Below, piece by piece: positions 29,692 through 38,311 of a stretch of 64,000 nt of DNA (the first letter of the stretch is position 1; each line of letters starts with the position of its first letter). This DNA comes from Pseudomonas sp. B21-023. Lineage in GTDB: Bacteria; Pseudomonadota; Gammaproteobacteria; Pseudomonadales; Pseudomonadaceae. The stretch is from contig NZ_CP087190.1 in assembly GCF_024749165.1 (NCBI RefSeq), forward strand, positions 2,143,501 through 2,207,500. The letters are read 5' to 3'. Position numbers and translations under genes: made by a program. The notes below the pieces were generated by a model. That model was not told the DNA's origin. It did not search any database and saw only the letters and a list, made by a program, of their open reading frames with translations.

Positions 29692-30213
29692 ATGCCCTAC
29701 CAAATCCGCGCCGCCCACAGCAGCGACTGTGCTGACTTGAGCCGCGTGGGCCAAGCCACTTTCGCCCTGGCCAGCCCGCCCGATAGCGCGGTCAGCGCCC
29801 AGCAACACTACATCGCCCACCATCTCCAGCCCGAACATTTCCAGGCGCACCTGGAGCACCCGCACAAGCGGTTGCTGGTGGTCGAGCGGGATGGCCAGGT
29901 GCTGGGCTACAGCATGCTCGACCTGGCGCCCGGCAAGCTGGGTATTGCCGAGGCCGATCAACTGGCGGAAATCTCCCGCTGCTATGTACTACCCTGCGCC
30001 CATGGCACCGGCGCCGCGCAATTGTTGCTCACCACCACCCTGACCCAGGTCGATGGCCAGGCGCGTCTGACAGTCAATGAACTGAACGCCCGGGCGATCC
30101 GTTTCTATCAGCGCAACGGCTTTCGCAAGGTGGGAGAGGCGATCTTCCCTTGTGGCGACGAGCGGCACCGCGACTGGGTGATGCTCAGGATGGCCGAAGA
30201 TCATCTAGATTGA
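29692..30213 (+). CDS. GNAT-family N-acetyltransferase
   Basis: The product is 173 residues with the GNAT core: LLVVERDGQVLGYSMLDLAP (strands 2-4), then ISRCYVLPCAHGTGAAQLLL (acetyl-CoA P-loop, variant of RxxGxG/A) and VNELNARAIRFYQRNGFRKV (C-terminal strand-helix). ATG 29692 is preferred over the longer opening because the domain starts there (PYQIRAAHSSDCADLSRVGQ). The substrate is unknown. It lies 25 bases upstream of the GST gene, possibly as an operon. Confidence 0.85.
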   Translation: MPYQIRAAHSSDCADLSRVGQATFALASPPDSAVSAQQHYIAHHLQPEHFQAHLEHPHKRLLVVERDGQVLGYSMLDLAPGKLGIAEADQLAEISRCYVLPCAHGTGAAQLLLTTTLTQVDGQARLTVNELNARAIRFYQRNGFRKVGEAIFPCGDERHRDWVMLRMAEDHLD

Positions 30214-30238
30214 AGGCTCCCAACGCGAAGGCACCCCC

Positions 30239-30934
30239 ATGACCGAACTTTCCGCATTCCCCATCACCGGCAAATGGCCGGCGCGACACCCCGAGCGTCT
30301 GCAACTGTACTCGCTGGCCACGCCCAACGGGGTCAAGGTCTCGATCATGCTCGAGGAAATCGGCCTGCCCTACGAGGTGCACAAGGTCAGCTTCGAAAGC
30401 GAAGACCAGTTGAGCCCCGCGTTCATCTCCCTGAGCGCCAACAACAAGATCCCGGCGATCCTCGACCCCGATGGCCCGGGGGGCCAGCCGTTGCCCTTGT
30501 TCGAGTCGGGGGCGATCCTGCAGTACCTGGCCGAGAAGAGCGGCCAGTTGCTGAGCCAGGACCCGGCCCAGCGCTACCAGACCCTGCAGTGGCTGATGTT
30601 CCAGATGGGCGGCATCGGGCCGATGTTCGGCCAGGTGGGGTTCTTCCATTTCTTCGCGGGCAAAGAGTATGAGGACAAGCGTCCCCGTGACCGCTACGTC
30701 AATGAGTCCAAGCGACTGCTGGCGGTGCTCGACCGCCACCTGCAAGGGCGGCAGTGGATGGTCGATGCATACAGCATCGCTGATATCGCCATCTTCCCCT
30801 GGGTGCGTAACCTGGTGGAACGCTACAACGCGCGGGAGCTGGTGGAATTCGACACGTTCAAGGAAGTGCAGCGGGTGCTGGCGCGGTTCCTCGAGCGCCC
30901 GGCCGTGCAGCGTGGCCTGAAGATCCCGGCATGA
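30239..30934 (+). CDS. Glutathione S-transferase, Nu-class (YfcG/YghU-like)
   Basis: This 231-residue GST has an N-terminal thioredoxin-like domain with YSLATPNGVKVSIMLEEIGL (the Thr/Asn active-site region of Nu-class enzymes) and the cis-Pro/Ser-type glutathione-binding pieces NNKIPAILDPDG and LFESGAILQYLAEK. The C-terminal all-helical domain contains MVDAYSIADIAIFPWV. YfcG/YghU-type enzymes have disulfide reductase and peroxidase activity. It is the second gene after an acetyltransferase and ends near a hairpin shared with the convergent phosphate transporter gene. Confidence 0.88.
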   Translation: MTELSAFPITGKWPARHPERLQLYSLATPNGVKVSIMLEEIGLPYEVHKVSFESEDQLSPAFISLSANNKIPAILDPDGPGGQPLPLFESGAILQYLAEKSGQLLSQDPAQRYQTLQWLMFQMGGIGPMFGQVGFFHFFAGKEYEDKRPRDRYVNESKRLLAVLDRHLQGRQWMVDAYSIADIAIFPWVRNLVERYNARELVEFDTFKEVQRVLARFLERPAVQRGLKIPA

Positions 30935-30941
30935 CCTCGTC

Positions 30942-30962
30942 GGGGGCTGCGCGGCAGCCCCC
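30942..30962. terminator. Hairpin between convergent gst and phosphate transporter genes
   Basis: GGGGGCTGC, a GCG loop and GCAGCCCCC form a perfect 9-bp stem in the 39-base gap between convergent genes. No T-tract follows, so it is either a bidirectional weak terminator or a 3' stabilising hairpin. Confidence 0.6.
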
Positions 30963-30973
30963 GTCGCAACGCC

Positions 30974-32590
30974 TCAGAAGGTCTGGTTCAACAGCCAGTA
31001 CAGACACCCCGCCAGCACCATCGCCGCCGGCAATGTCAGCACCCAGGCCATCAGCAGGTTGACCAGCGTCTTGCGTTGAATTCCCGAACCATTGGCCACC
31101 ATGGTCCCGGCCACCCCCGAACTCAGTACGTGAGTGGTCGACACCGGCAGGCCGAACAGGTCCGCCGCACCGATGGTACACATGGCGACCACTTCGGCCG
31201 AGGCGCCCTGGGCATAGCTCAGGTGGGTCTTGCCGATCTTCTCGCCCACTGTCACCACGATGCGTCGCCAGCCGACCATGGTGCCCAGGCCCAGGGCGAT
31301 GGCCACCGCCACCTTGACCCACAGCGGGATATAGCGGGTTGCGTCGTCCAGCTGGCGCTTGAACAGTTGCACATGGCGGGCGGTGTCGGCGTCGTAGCGG
31401 GCCAGCTGGTGCTTGTCGATCTGGCGGATGGCTTCGCTGGCCAGGTACATGTCGTTGCGCACGTTGGCCATGGCCTCGGCCGGCACGCGCTTGAGCGAGC
31501 CATAGCCCTTGACCTCCTCGCCGATCATGCCGCTCAGCGCGGCCAGCGCCGGCAGTAGCTCGGGGCTGGCCGCAGGGGTGGCGACGAACGCGGTCAGCAC
31601 TTGGCGCGGATCGGCCGGGGCGGGCGCGGGGGCGGCCCGTACCAACGCCTGGCGGGTGACCTCGGCGACGGCCGAGAACTGCAGGGCCTGCTCGTTGGGC
31701 ATGGTCTTGTTCAGGGCATAGGCCATTGGCAGGGTGCCGACCAGGATCAGCATGATCAGGCCCATGCCTTTCTGCCCGTCATTGGAGCCGTGGGCGAAGG
31801 AAACACCGGTACAGGTGAGGATCAGCACGCCGCGGATCCACCAGGGAGGCGGTGTCTGGTTTTCTGGTGCCTGGTACAGCTCGCGGCGCTTGACCAGCGC
31901 ACGCAGGGCGAGCAGCAACAAGGCGGCGCAGGCGAAGCCGATCAAGGGCGAGAGCAGCAGGGCGTAGCCAACCTTGCTGGCCTGGGCCCAGTCAACGCCG
32001 CTGGTGCCATCGCGCCCGTGCATCAGCGCGTTGGCCACCCCCACGCCGATGATCGAGCCGATCAGGGTATGCGAGGACGAGGCCGGCAGCCCCAGCCACC
32101 AGGTGCCGAGGTTCCAGATGATCGCCGCCAGCAGCAGGGCGAAGACCATGGCGAAACCGGCCGTCGAGCCGACCTGCAGGATCAGCTCCACTGGCAGCAG
32201 GGCGATGATGCCGAAGGCAACCGCGCCGCTGGACAGCAGCACCCCGAGGAAATTGCACAACCCAGACCACACCACCGCAACCGGTGCCGGCAGCGAATGG
32301 GTGTAGATCACCGTGGCCACGGCGTTGGCGGTGTCGTGGAAGCCATTGACGAACTCGAAGCCCAGGGCGATCAGCAGGGCCAGGCCCAGCAGCAGGAACG
32401 GGGTGACGGTGGTGACGACAGTTCCGCTGGCGCTGACATCCTGCTTGAGGCTCCAGAAGGTGTAGGCAAGGCCCGCGAGCAGCAGGCCGAAAAACAGGGT
32501 GAGGGTGGCGCGTCCGGGTTTGTGGGCAAGGGGTGTGCCTGGGCTGCGCAGGCTCAGGTCTGGCTGGCTGGCCAGTGACGGGGTTGCCAT
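30974..32590 (-). CDS. pitA: Inorganic phosphate transporter, Pit family
   Basis: The product is 538 residues. The two PHO-4 half-signatures are clear: FEFVNGFHDTANAVATVIY near the N-terminus and SFAHGSNDGQKGMGLIML in the middle, each within a hydrophobic repeat of ~5 helices. A cytoplasmic loop of ~150 residues separates the halves. Pit proteins carry metal-phosphate with protons at low affinity. An in-frame opening extends nearly 1 kb upstream over opposite-strand genes, but ATG 32590 gives the normal N-terminus (MATPSLASQPDL). Confidence 0.93.
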   Translation of the reverse strand: MATPSLASQPDLSLRSPGTPLAHKPGRATLTLFFGLLLAGLAYTFWSLKQDVSASGTVVTTVTPFLLLGLALLIALGFEFVNGFHDTANAVATVIYTHSLPAPVAVVWSGLCNFLGVLLSSGAVAFGIIALLPVELILQVGSTAGFAMVFALLLAAIIWNLGTWWLGLPASSSHTLIGSIIGVGVANALMHGRDGTSGVDWAQASKVGYALLLSPLIGFACAALLLLALRALVKRRELYQAPENQTPPPWWIRGVLILTCTGVSFAHGSNDGQKGMGLIMLILVGTLPMAYALNKTMPNEQALQFSAVAEVTRQALVRAAPAPAPADPRQVLTAFVATPAASPELLPALAALSGMIGEEVKGYGSLKRVPAEAMANVRNDMYLASEAIRQIDKHQLARYDADTARHVQLFKRQLDDATRYIPLWVKVAVAIALGLGTMVGWRRIVVTVGEKIGKTHLSYAQGASAEVVAMCTIGAADLFGLPVSTTHVLSSGVAGTMVANGSGIQRKTLVNLLMAWVLTLPAAMVLAGCLYWLLNQTF

Positions 32591-32718
32591 GAGGGCTCCG
32601 GTTGGCGTTGGGCGGTGGTGCCGAAGGTGTCCAGCATAGAAACAATTCGTTACTGGGCCGTGACCTCGATCAATGAAGGCCCTAGGCTTGTAGGGGAACG
32701 ATGTCGCAGGAGTGCCTG

Positions 32719-33105
32719 ATGATCCGCTGCAAACGCGTCTACGAAAGCATCGATGCGCAGGATGGCCAGCGCGTGCTGGTCGATCGCCTGTGGCCACGCA
32801 ACAAGCGCAAGGAAGATCTGCATGGGCAGTGGTTGCGCGAAGTGGCGCCCTCCGATGTACTGCGCAAGGCGTTTCACGCCGGTGCATTGGACTTTGCCGG
32901 CTTTGCCCAACGCTACCAGCATGAACTGGCCGCCCACCCCGAGCACTGGTACCCGCTGCTGGACCTGGCCGGCAAAGGCGACCTGACATTGTTGTACGCC
33001 GGCAAGGATACCGAGCACAACAACGCCCAGGTCCTGGCCCGGTGGCTGGAGGATGAACTGGAGCGTCGTGGCCCGGCAAGTTCACCGGTGTGCTATGCCC
33101 CTTGA
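32719..33105 (+). CDS. DUF488-family protein
   Basis: This 128-residue protein has the DUF488 pattern VLVDRLWPRNKRKEDLHGQW, EVAPSDVLRKAFH and a C-terminal LTLLYAGKDTEHNNAQVL. The fold is small alpha/beta with conserved Arg/Trp residues; function is not established. ATG 32719 is chosen over 32701 because AGGAG lies 6 bases before it. Its end overlaps the downstream acetyltransferase gene by 11 bases, implying translational coupling. Confidence 0.85.
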   Translation: MIRCKRVYESIDAQDGQRVLVDRLWPRNKRKEDLHGQWLREVAPSDVLRKAFHAGALDFAGFAQRYQHELAAHPEHWYPLLDLAGKGDLTLLYAGKDTEHNNAQVLARWLEDELERRGPASSPVCYAP

Positions 33106-33535
33106 ACTGATTCCCGCCAGCGATGACTACCTGACGTTTGCCCGCGACCTGACCCGCCGCGCCATGCTGCCGTATTACCGCGAGTTCGACCTGCTGTGGA
33201 TCGAGGAAGCCTTCGACGAGGCCTGGGGCTGGCGCGAGCAGTGGCTGGTGGTCGAGGACGAACAGGTACTGGGGTTCTGCAGCCTCAGCCAGGATCGCCA
33301 GGCGTTGTTCATTCGCGAGTTGCACCTGTTGCCCGAGTATCGTGGCCGCGGCGTCGGTGGCTGGGTGCTGGAGGAACTGGCCGGCTGGGCGGCGCAACGC
33401 CGGCTGCCATGGCTGCGGCTGATGGTGTTCGGCAGCAACCCGGCGCGGCGCCTGTACCGGCGCCGAGGCTTCGTCGAAGTGGGTATGGACGAGTGTTTTG
33501 TGCGGATGCAGCGCCCGGTCGCCGACCACATTTAG
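33095..33535 (+). CDS. GNAT-family N-acetyltransferase
   Basis: The product is 146 residues. The acetyl-CoA site is IRELHLLPEYRGRGVGGWVL (canonical RGRGVG), preceded by EDEQVLGFCSL and followed by LMVFGSNPARRLYRRRGFVE. It overlaps the DUF488 gene by 11 bases. Substrate is unknown; coupling with DUF488 is common enough to suggest co-function, but this is not proven. Confidence 0.88.
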   Translation: MPLELIPASDDYLTFARDLTRRAMLPYYREFDLLWIEEAFDEAWGWREQWLVVEDEQVLGFCSLSQDRQALFIRELHLLPEYRGRGVGGWVLEELAGWAAQRRLPWLRLMVFGSNPARRLYRRRGFVEVGMDECFVRMQRPVADHI

Positions 33536-33547
33536 CAGACTGCCTGG

Positions 33548-33594
33548 GAGGGGGCTGCGTGGGAGCGGGCTTGGTCAAGCAGGCATGGCCTGCT
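33548..33594. repeat. Partial REP and short palindrome at the 3' end of the alginate-type operon
   Basis: GGGAGGGGGCTGCGTGGGAG with GCGGGCTTGG resembles one REP arm. It is followed by the palindrome AGCAGGCATGGCCTGCT, which overlaps the algG stop codon. The structure could mark the 3' end of the long minus-strand operon and of the convergent acetyltransferase transcript. Confidence 0.5.
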
Positions 33595-35026
33595 ATTGCT
33601 GGCGCACCCTGACCATCCGCCCCTGGACCAGCGTCGCCTCCAGCACTTGCCCCTGCAGCGCCAGCAAGTCACCGACCAGCAGGTTCTGCAGCAGCGCCTT
33701 GCCGTCGAAGGTATTGCTCCCCAGCTCGACCTCCCGCACACCCTCGACCCGCACCGCCGCCTTGCCCACCTGCCCCAGGCGATTGCCGCTGAGCAGCAGC
33801 GGGCCCGGCATGAGCGTGGCATTGCGCAGGCTGATCGCGTACTCCGGGGTGTTGCCGATGCGATTGCCGACCAGGGCCAGGGCCGCCACCTCGCTGGCGT
33901 CCACCGCGCTGCCCTGGCTGCTGGCCAGCAGGTTGTCGTCGATCAGCAGCGGCGCCTCGGGCGTGGGCGCCAGGTTGCGCAACTGGATGCCGTTGCCCCG
34001 GCTGTCGCCGATACGGTTGCCCGCCAGCCACACGGCGCCGCGCTGGTCGCTGATTTCGATGGCGGCCTTGGCGGCGCCGAGGATCAGGTTGCCCTCGACC
34101 AGCGCCCGGGTCTGGCCGCGCAAGCGCACGCCGCTGTTGTTGTCGATGCCCCGCACCTGGTTGTCATGCAGGTGCAACTGGCTGTCACGGGCGTCGATGG
34201 CGTATTGCTGCGAACCTTCGAAGCGGCTGTCGGCGATGATCGCCTGGCTGTGTTGCAGCTCCACCGCGCTGGACAATTCGCTGAACTGACTGCTTTCGAC
34301 CAGCAGCGTGGCGGGGTGCGTACCGGCGGGTTGCTGGGTACTCAGCGCGGTGCTCAGGCCCCGGGACAGGTTGGCGTTGTAGCCCAGGCGCCGGAGCGTC
34401 GAGCCGATCACCTGGGTGTGGCTGCCGGCCCAGGCCACCACGAAGGGGCGCCAGGCGCGATCGGTGTTGCCCGGTTTGTCGCCGGCCACGCTCTCCAGTG
34501 TCGAACGCTCCAGCCCCAACCAGCCCTGGTTGATCAGCGCGGTGCCGGAAAAACTGTACAGGTAGAGATGGGCGCCCTCGAGCACCAGCCCGGCATCGGC
34601 TCCGATCATCAACGGGTAGCTGAGCAGGTAGCCGTCCTTGTAGGGCCTGAGCACCCGCGGATCGCGCAGCGCGTCATGCAGTTGCGCCAGGGTGATGCTG
34701 CCACCGCGCAGCACCACGGCCTGCGGGTGGTGCGCCTGGTAGCCGGCGATGGCGCGGAACAGGCCATTGTTGACGAACGGCTCGAACGGCCAGCTGCCGG
34801 CCTGGGACGAGAACATCGGTTGCAGGCTCACGCTGGCGCGGCCAGCGGGAGGCGCTCGACGGGCCTGTTCGAAGCTTACGACCTGGCGGACCTGGCGACG
34901 CAGTTGGTCCAGCTGTTGCTGGTGCTGCGCCTGGGGCAGGGTGTCCATCACCGGCGCGGCCTGGGCGGTCGTCGCCAGCAGCAGGGCGGCCAGGCAGGTG
35001 AGGGAAAAGCGGCTGAACGGTGCCAT
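33593..35026 (-). CDS. algG: AlgG-like right-handed beta-helix protein with altered epimerase motif
   Basis: The product is 477 residues from ATG 35026 (AAGGA site 7 bases upstream) with a signal peptide (SLTCLAALLLATTAQA). Many beta-helix turns are visible, such as IEISDQRGAVWLAGNRIGDS and VALALVGNRIGN-type rungs. In the alignment with AlgG from memory, SRFEGSQQYAIDARDSQLH matches the region carrying the catalytic DPHD motif, here DARD (278-281), so the catalytic histidine appears lost. AlgG normally epimerises mannuronate to guluronate in the periplasm and also helps scaffold the export complex. It is the last gene of the cluster rather than sitting between algE and algX. Confidence 0.75.
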   Translation of the reverse strand: MAPFSRFSLTCLAALLLATTAQAAPVMDTLPQAQHQQQLDQLRRQVRQVVSFEQARRAPPAGRASVSLQPMFSSQAGSWPFEPFVNNGLFRAIAGYQAHHPQAVVLRGGSITLAQLHDALRDPRVLRPYKDGYLLSYPLMIGADAGLVLEGAHLYLYSFSGTALINQGWLGLERSTLESVAGDKPGNTDRAWRPFVVAWAGSHTQVIGSTLRRLGYNANLSRGLSTALSTQQPAGTHPATLLVESSQFSELSSAVELQHSQAIIADSRFEGSQQYAIDARDSQLHLHDNQVRGIDNNSGVRLRGQTRALVEGNLILGAAKAAIEISDQRGAVWLAGNRIGDSRGNGIQLRNLAPTPEAPLLIDDNLLASSQGSAVDASEVAALALVGNRIGNTPEYAISLRNATLMPGPLLLSGNRLGQVGKAAVRVEGVREVELGSNTFDGKALLQNLLVGDLLALQGQVLEATLVQGRMVRVRQQ

Positions 35027-35040
35027 GGAAGCGTCCTTGA

Positions 35041-36150
35041 TCAAGGCTGGGTGGGGTAGGCCGGCTTGAGCAGGCCACCGATCTGGCTGTAGTTGTCCAC
35101 CTCGCCGTCCTCGCTGTCGTACAGCTGGCGGGCGAGGGCGTGCCCGGGTCGGCGGGCGAGGAACGGGATCAGCCAGGCCAGCTTGTACGGCGCGACGTCT
35201 GCCTGGCGTTGGCCCTTGAGCTCGGGCAGGGTGTCCGGGGCGAGCACGCTGCTTGCGGCGAAACTGGCCAGTTGGTCGAGGGTGCGCTGGTCGTCTTCGC
35301 TCCAGGCCAGACCATTGGCGCGCGCCGATTCGCTCAGCAGCACCAGCGGCACCAGGGCGTACTGGCTGTAGTTGGCAGCCAGCCTGCTGCGCGCCACCTC
35401 CAGCGGCAGGTAGGCCTGGTCGCCCCTGCGCACGGCCTGGGCCAGGCCCCGGCGCAGGTTGCCGTCGGCCCAGCGGATGAAATCGTCGCGGCCCACCAGC
35501 ATGCCTGCGGCGGCCACCGCCCAGGCGGCCCAGTAGTCGTGGTTGTTGAAGTACACGGTGGTGGACAGGCGGCGCGGGTCATACTCGCGGATCACCTGTT
35601 CGCCAAGCTGGCTGAACCAACGGTGTTGCACGGGGCTGAGGCGGACCTTGCCGTCGGCGGCCGCCTGGGTCAGCAGCACCGCGCCGGCCATGGCCGCCAG
35701 CGCCCACTTGCGCGCCGCCATGCCGGTGTTGCTGGCATCCGGATCGAGCAGGGCACCGGCTTGCGCCCAATGCTCCAGCCACTGCTCCTGGCAGGCCAGG
35801 GCCATGTTGGCCTCCTGGGGCTTCTCCGCCTTCTGGAAGCGCTTGCCGGCCTGGATCACGCCTGCGATGAACTGTTTGACCTGCCGGGCAATGCGCTCGC
35901 TGTCGGCGTCGGGCGCGGCGCGCAAGGTCGACTTGCTGGCATCGCGTTGATCGTACTTGCTCTTCAGGTGCAGGCTGCCGGTATAGGGTGGTGGCGGTTG
36001 CTTGCTGCAGGTCAGGCTCTGGTAGTCGGCGATCAGGGCCGACTGCGCGGTGGCGCGGGCGGGCCAGATGGTTTGCGCAGCATGGCCGGGGAGGGGCAGC
36101 AGGACGATTGCAAGTAGCAGGAGCAACCCTGGGGCCGCTTTGCGGCCCAT
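35041..36150 (-). CDS. algL: AlgL-like alginate lyase
   Basis: The product is 369 residues from ATG 36150, with a signal peptide (GLLLLLAIVLLPLPGHAA). Alginate-lyase family residues are present: SKYDQRDASKSTL, YFNNHDYWAAW with His204, and ARSRLAANYSQYAL with Arg254 and Tyr261, matching the His/Arg/Tyr set of P. aeruginosa AlgL. It degrades mislocalised polymer in the periplasm. The start codon lies inside a 26-bp REP inverted repeat and has no clear ribosome-binding site, so the REP may have rewritten the N-terminus. TTG at codon 9 is another possible start. Confidence 0.85.
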   Translation of the reverse strand: MGRKAAPGLLLLLAIVLLPLPGHAAQTIWPARATAQSALIADYQSLTCSKQPPPPYTGSLHLKSKYDQRDASKSTLRAAPDADSERIARQVKQFIAGVIQAGKRFQKAEKPQEANMALACQEQWLEHWAQAGALLDPDASNTGMAARKWALAAMAGAVLLTQAAADGKVRLSPVQHRWFSQLGEQVIREYDPRRLSTTVYFNNHDYWAAWAVAAAGMLVGRDDFIRWADGNLRRGLAQAVRRGDQAYLPLEVARSRLAANYSQYALVPLVLLSESARANGLAWSEDDQRTLDQLASFAASSVLAPDTLPELKGQRQADVAPYKLAWLIPFLARRPGHALARQLYDSEDGEVDNYSQIGGLLKPAYPTQP

Positions 36151-36231
36151 CGCCGGCAAGCCGGCTCCCACAAGTGCCGCGCATTCCCCTGTGGGAGCCG
36201 GCTTGCCGGCGATGGGCTGCGCAGCAGCCCC
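36146..36231. repeat. Perfect REP inverted repeat overlapping the algL start
   Basis: CCCATCGCCGGCAAGCCGGC with TCCCAC at 36146-36171 is matched perfectly, 26 of 26, by its reverse complement at 36191-36216, followed by a GCTGCGCAGCAGCCCC tail. The algL start codon lies within the first arm, between algX and algL. It will form a strong hairpin in the operon mRNA at the translation start of algL. Confidence 0.92.
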
Positions 36232-36242
36232 TATTATCGATT

Positions 36243-37637
36243 TCACAGGCACAGGCGCGTCTCCACATCGGTGGCGGCGGTGCCGGCCTTGGTCGGCTCG
36301 AGGAATACCGAGAGCAGGTTGGCGCCGGCGAACTCTGGAGCCTGGCTCAGTTCCAGGTAGTACTGCCCGCCACCGACCGCCGCCTCGCGACGGAACCACA
36401 CCTTGTCGCGGGCGCCATTGTCGTAATAGACGATGATGTAGAAGTCCTTGACGTTCCTGTCGCTCAGGCGGATGTCGAGAAAGCCCTTGGACACCGCCTG
36501 CCGGGCACTTCCGGCATTGCTCAGCAGTTCGATGCGCTCGCCGACCTGCAGTGCCGGACGCTGCAGTTTCGTGCCCAGTAGCTCTTTGGACGTCTTGCAG
36601 CCACCGTGTATCGCGGGCACCAACTGGCGATACATCAAGGGCGAGTCCAGCCGGTAGTTGGCCGGCAGTTCCCAGACGATCAACTTGGGCGGCGCCTCGG
36701 GCTTGTAGTCGGCGGACAGCAGATATTCCAGGAGCGAGCCGTCCTCGCCCACGCCGGGCAGTGCATAGTTGAGCACATCCGTCTGCAGGTACTGTTTCAG
36801 GTAGCCGTCGAAGTTGAACTGCTTGCTCTCGTCCTCACGAGCCGCGGCATTGCTGTCGCCGACCAGGATCACCTCGGGGTCGGGCGCTTCGTCGAACAGG
36901 GCATCGCTGCTATTGGCCACAGGCACGGTCTGGTAGCCGCGTACGTACTGGAACCCGTAGTTGTTGCCGCAGATGTAGCTCAGGGCCAGGTTCAGCGTGC
37001 CGTCCTTGGGTACCATCACGCCGGGCTCGGTGCTGTAGCGTTTCTTGCTCAAGCCACTGTAGAACGGCTGGCGGCGGATCTCCTCGGCCATCAACCTGGC
37101 CGTGGCCTCGGCGCCGGCCGGCGTCCAGTGGTGGTCGCGGCGGAAGAAGTATTCGCCCTGAGGCGGCTGGCGCACCAGCTGCATCATCGGCGCCACCACC
37201 GCGCCGCCCTGGCGCAGTTGCCCCAGGTAGGTGTCGAGGTTGCGGCTGGCGCGTTCGAAGTCGAAGCCATGCAGCTGGTCGGCGTAGAGCTTGTCGCGGT
37301 GCATCAAGCCGCGGGTCGGCTGGACCACCATGGCCACCTGGATACCCTGGCGGTGGAATGCGTCCATCAGCCGGGCGAACTCCGGGCGCATGGGCGCGGG
37401 AATGCCGAAGTCGTTGGTCAGGTCGACCATCGAGCGGAACAGCCAGCGCTCCTTGCCGGGGACGATCTGGCGCATCAGCTTCATGCGCCCTTCGGCATAG
37501 TGCTGCGGTTCGGCCAGGGCTGGGCAGACCATGCACTGCAGGTTCTCGCAGCCGGTCCGGGCGGGCTCGGCGGCCTGGCCGGGCAGGGCCGTCAGCGCCA
37601 GGGTGGCCGCCAAGCCAAGGGGGAGGAAGGTGTTCAT
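36243..37637 (-). CDS. algX: AlgX-like alginate O-acetyltransferase
   Basis: This 464-residue exported protein (P. aeruginosa AlgX is 474) has a signal peptide (FLPLGLAATLALTALPGQAA). The SGNH-like catalytic residues are Asp168 and His170 in FFRRDHHWTPAG and Ser262 in VILVGDSNAAA. The ~130-residue C-terminal region corresponds to the carbohydrate-binding module. AlgX transfers acetyl groups to mannuronate in the periplasm and contacts AlgK. It lies between algF and algL. Confidence 0.92.
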   Translation of the reverse strand: MNTFLPLGLAATLALTALPGQAAEPARTGCENLQCMVCPALAEPQHYAEGRMKLMRQIVPGKERWLFRSMVDLTNDFGIPAPMRPEFARLMDAFHRQGIQVAMVVQPTRGLMHRDKLYADQLHGFDFERASRNLDTYLGQLRQGGAVVAPMMQLVRQPPQGEYFFRRDHHWTPAGAEATARLMAEEIRRQPFYSGLSKKRYSTEPGVMVPKDGTLNLALSYICGNNYGFQYVRGYQTVPVANSSDALFDEAPDPEVILVGDSNAAAREDESKQFNFDGYLKQYLQTDVLNYALPGVGEDGSLLEYLLSADYKPEAPPKLIVWELPANYRLDSPLMYRQLVPAIHGGCKTSKELLGTKLQRPALQVGERIELLSNAGSARQAVSKGFLDIRLSDRNVKDFYIIVYYDNGARDKVWFRREAAVGGGQYYLELSQAPEFAGANLLSVFLEPTKAGTAATDVETRLCL

Positions 37638-37663
37638 GGGCCAGTCATCCTTGCGGCGATGTG

Positions 37664-38293
37664 TCACTCGGTCGGGTCGATGCTGTTGGCCAGGCTCAGG
37701 CTGCGATTGCCTGGCAGCAGCACGTAGCTGTAGGAGCGGCCTTTCTTGAGAAACAACTCGTCGAAGCTGGCCACCTCCTGACCGCCGACATAGGCGGCGA
37801 AGTCGATCTTGATCTCGTTGACCATGCGCGTGCCGGTCTGGCCCTTGGTCAGGGCCTTGACCACCTCGTGCTTGCCGTCGGCGGTGCGCAGCGTGGCCTG
37901 GGCCGGGGTCAGGTTGTAGAAGGCCACCTGGGCCTTCTTCGGCTCGTTCACATACTGGTCGGCAATGAGCTGCAGTTGCTTGCCGTCGTACACCACGGTG
38001 CTGGCGGCGTTGGCCGCCAGGGTCGGCTCGATGGCCGTGGCGCCGATACCGATCCGGTGTACCCCGGCTGGCACGAAGCGGTAGCCGCTGAGCTGCCCGG
38101 GGGCGACCTTCTGCGCATTGAGCTTGCCGCTGAGGGCCACGTCGATGCTGTTGTCGGACAGGTTGAGCACGCGCACGAAGGCCGAATCGGCCGGGGCCAC
38201 GGCGTCGTACAGGTCGGCATTGCCGTCGGCGGCCAGAACGGTGTGGCTGGCGGTGGTCAGGGCCAGGGCGGTGAACAGGGGCGAAAGCTTCAT
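37664..38293 (-). CDS. algF: AlgF-like alginate O-acetylation protein
   Basis: This 209-residue exported protein has a signal peptide (LFTALALTTASHTVLAAD) and two beta-rich halves (SAFVRVLNLSDNSIDVALSG and KAQVAFYNLTPAQATLRTAD). It matches AlgF in size and position. AlgF links the membrane and periplasmic O-acetylation proteins. It follows algJ after 18 bases and precedes algX after 26. Confidence 0.9.
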   Translation of the reverse strand: MKLSPLFTALALTTASHTVLAADGNADLYDAVAPADSAFVRVLNLSDNSIDVALSGKLNAQKVAPGQLSGYRFVPAGVHRIGIGATAIEPTLAANAASTVVYDGKQLQLIADQYVNEPKKAQVAFYNLTPAQATLRTADGKHEVVKALTKGQTGTRMVNEIKIDFAAYVGGQEVASFDELFLKKGRSYSYVLLPGNRSLSLANSIDPTE

Positions 38294-38311
38294 CAGGTTC
38301 TCCTTGGGACG

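Noticed and set aside
30974..33529. 851-residue frame as a Pit fusion protein
   Set aside because: The extension is the antisense of the DUF488 and acetyltransferase genes. The Pit protein starts at 32590.
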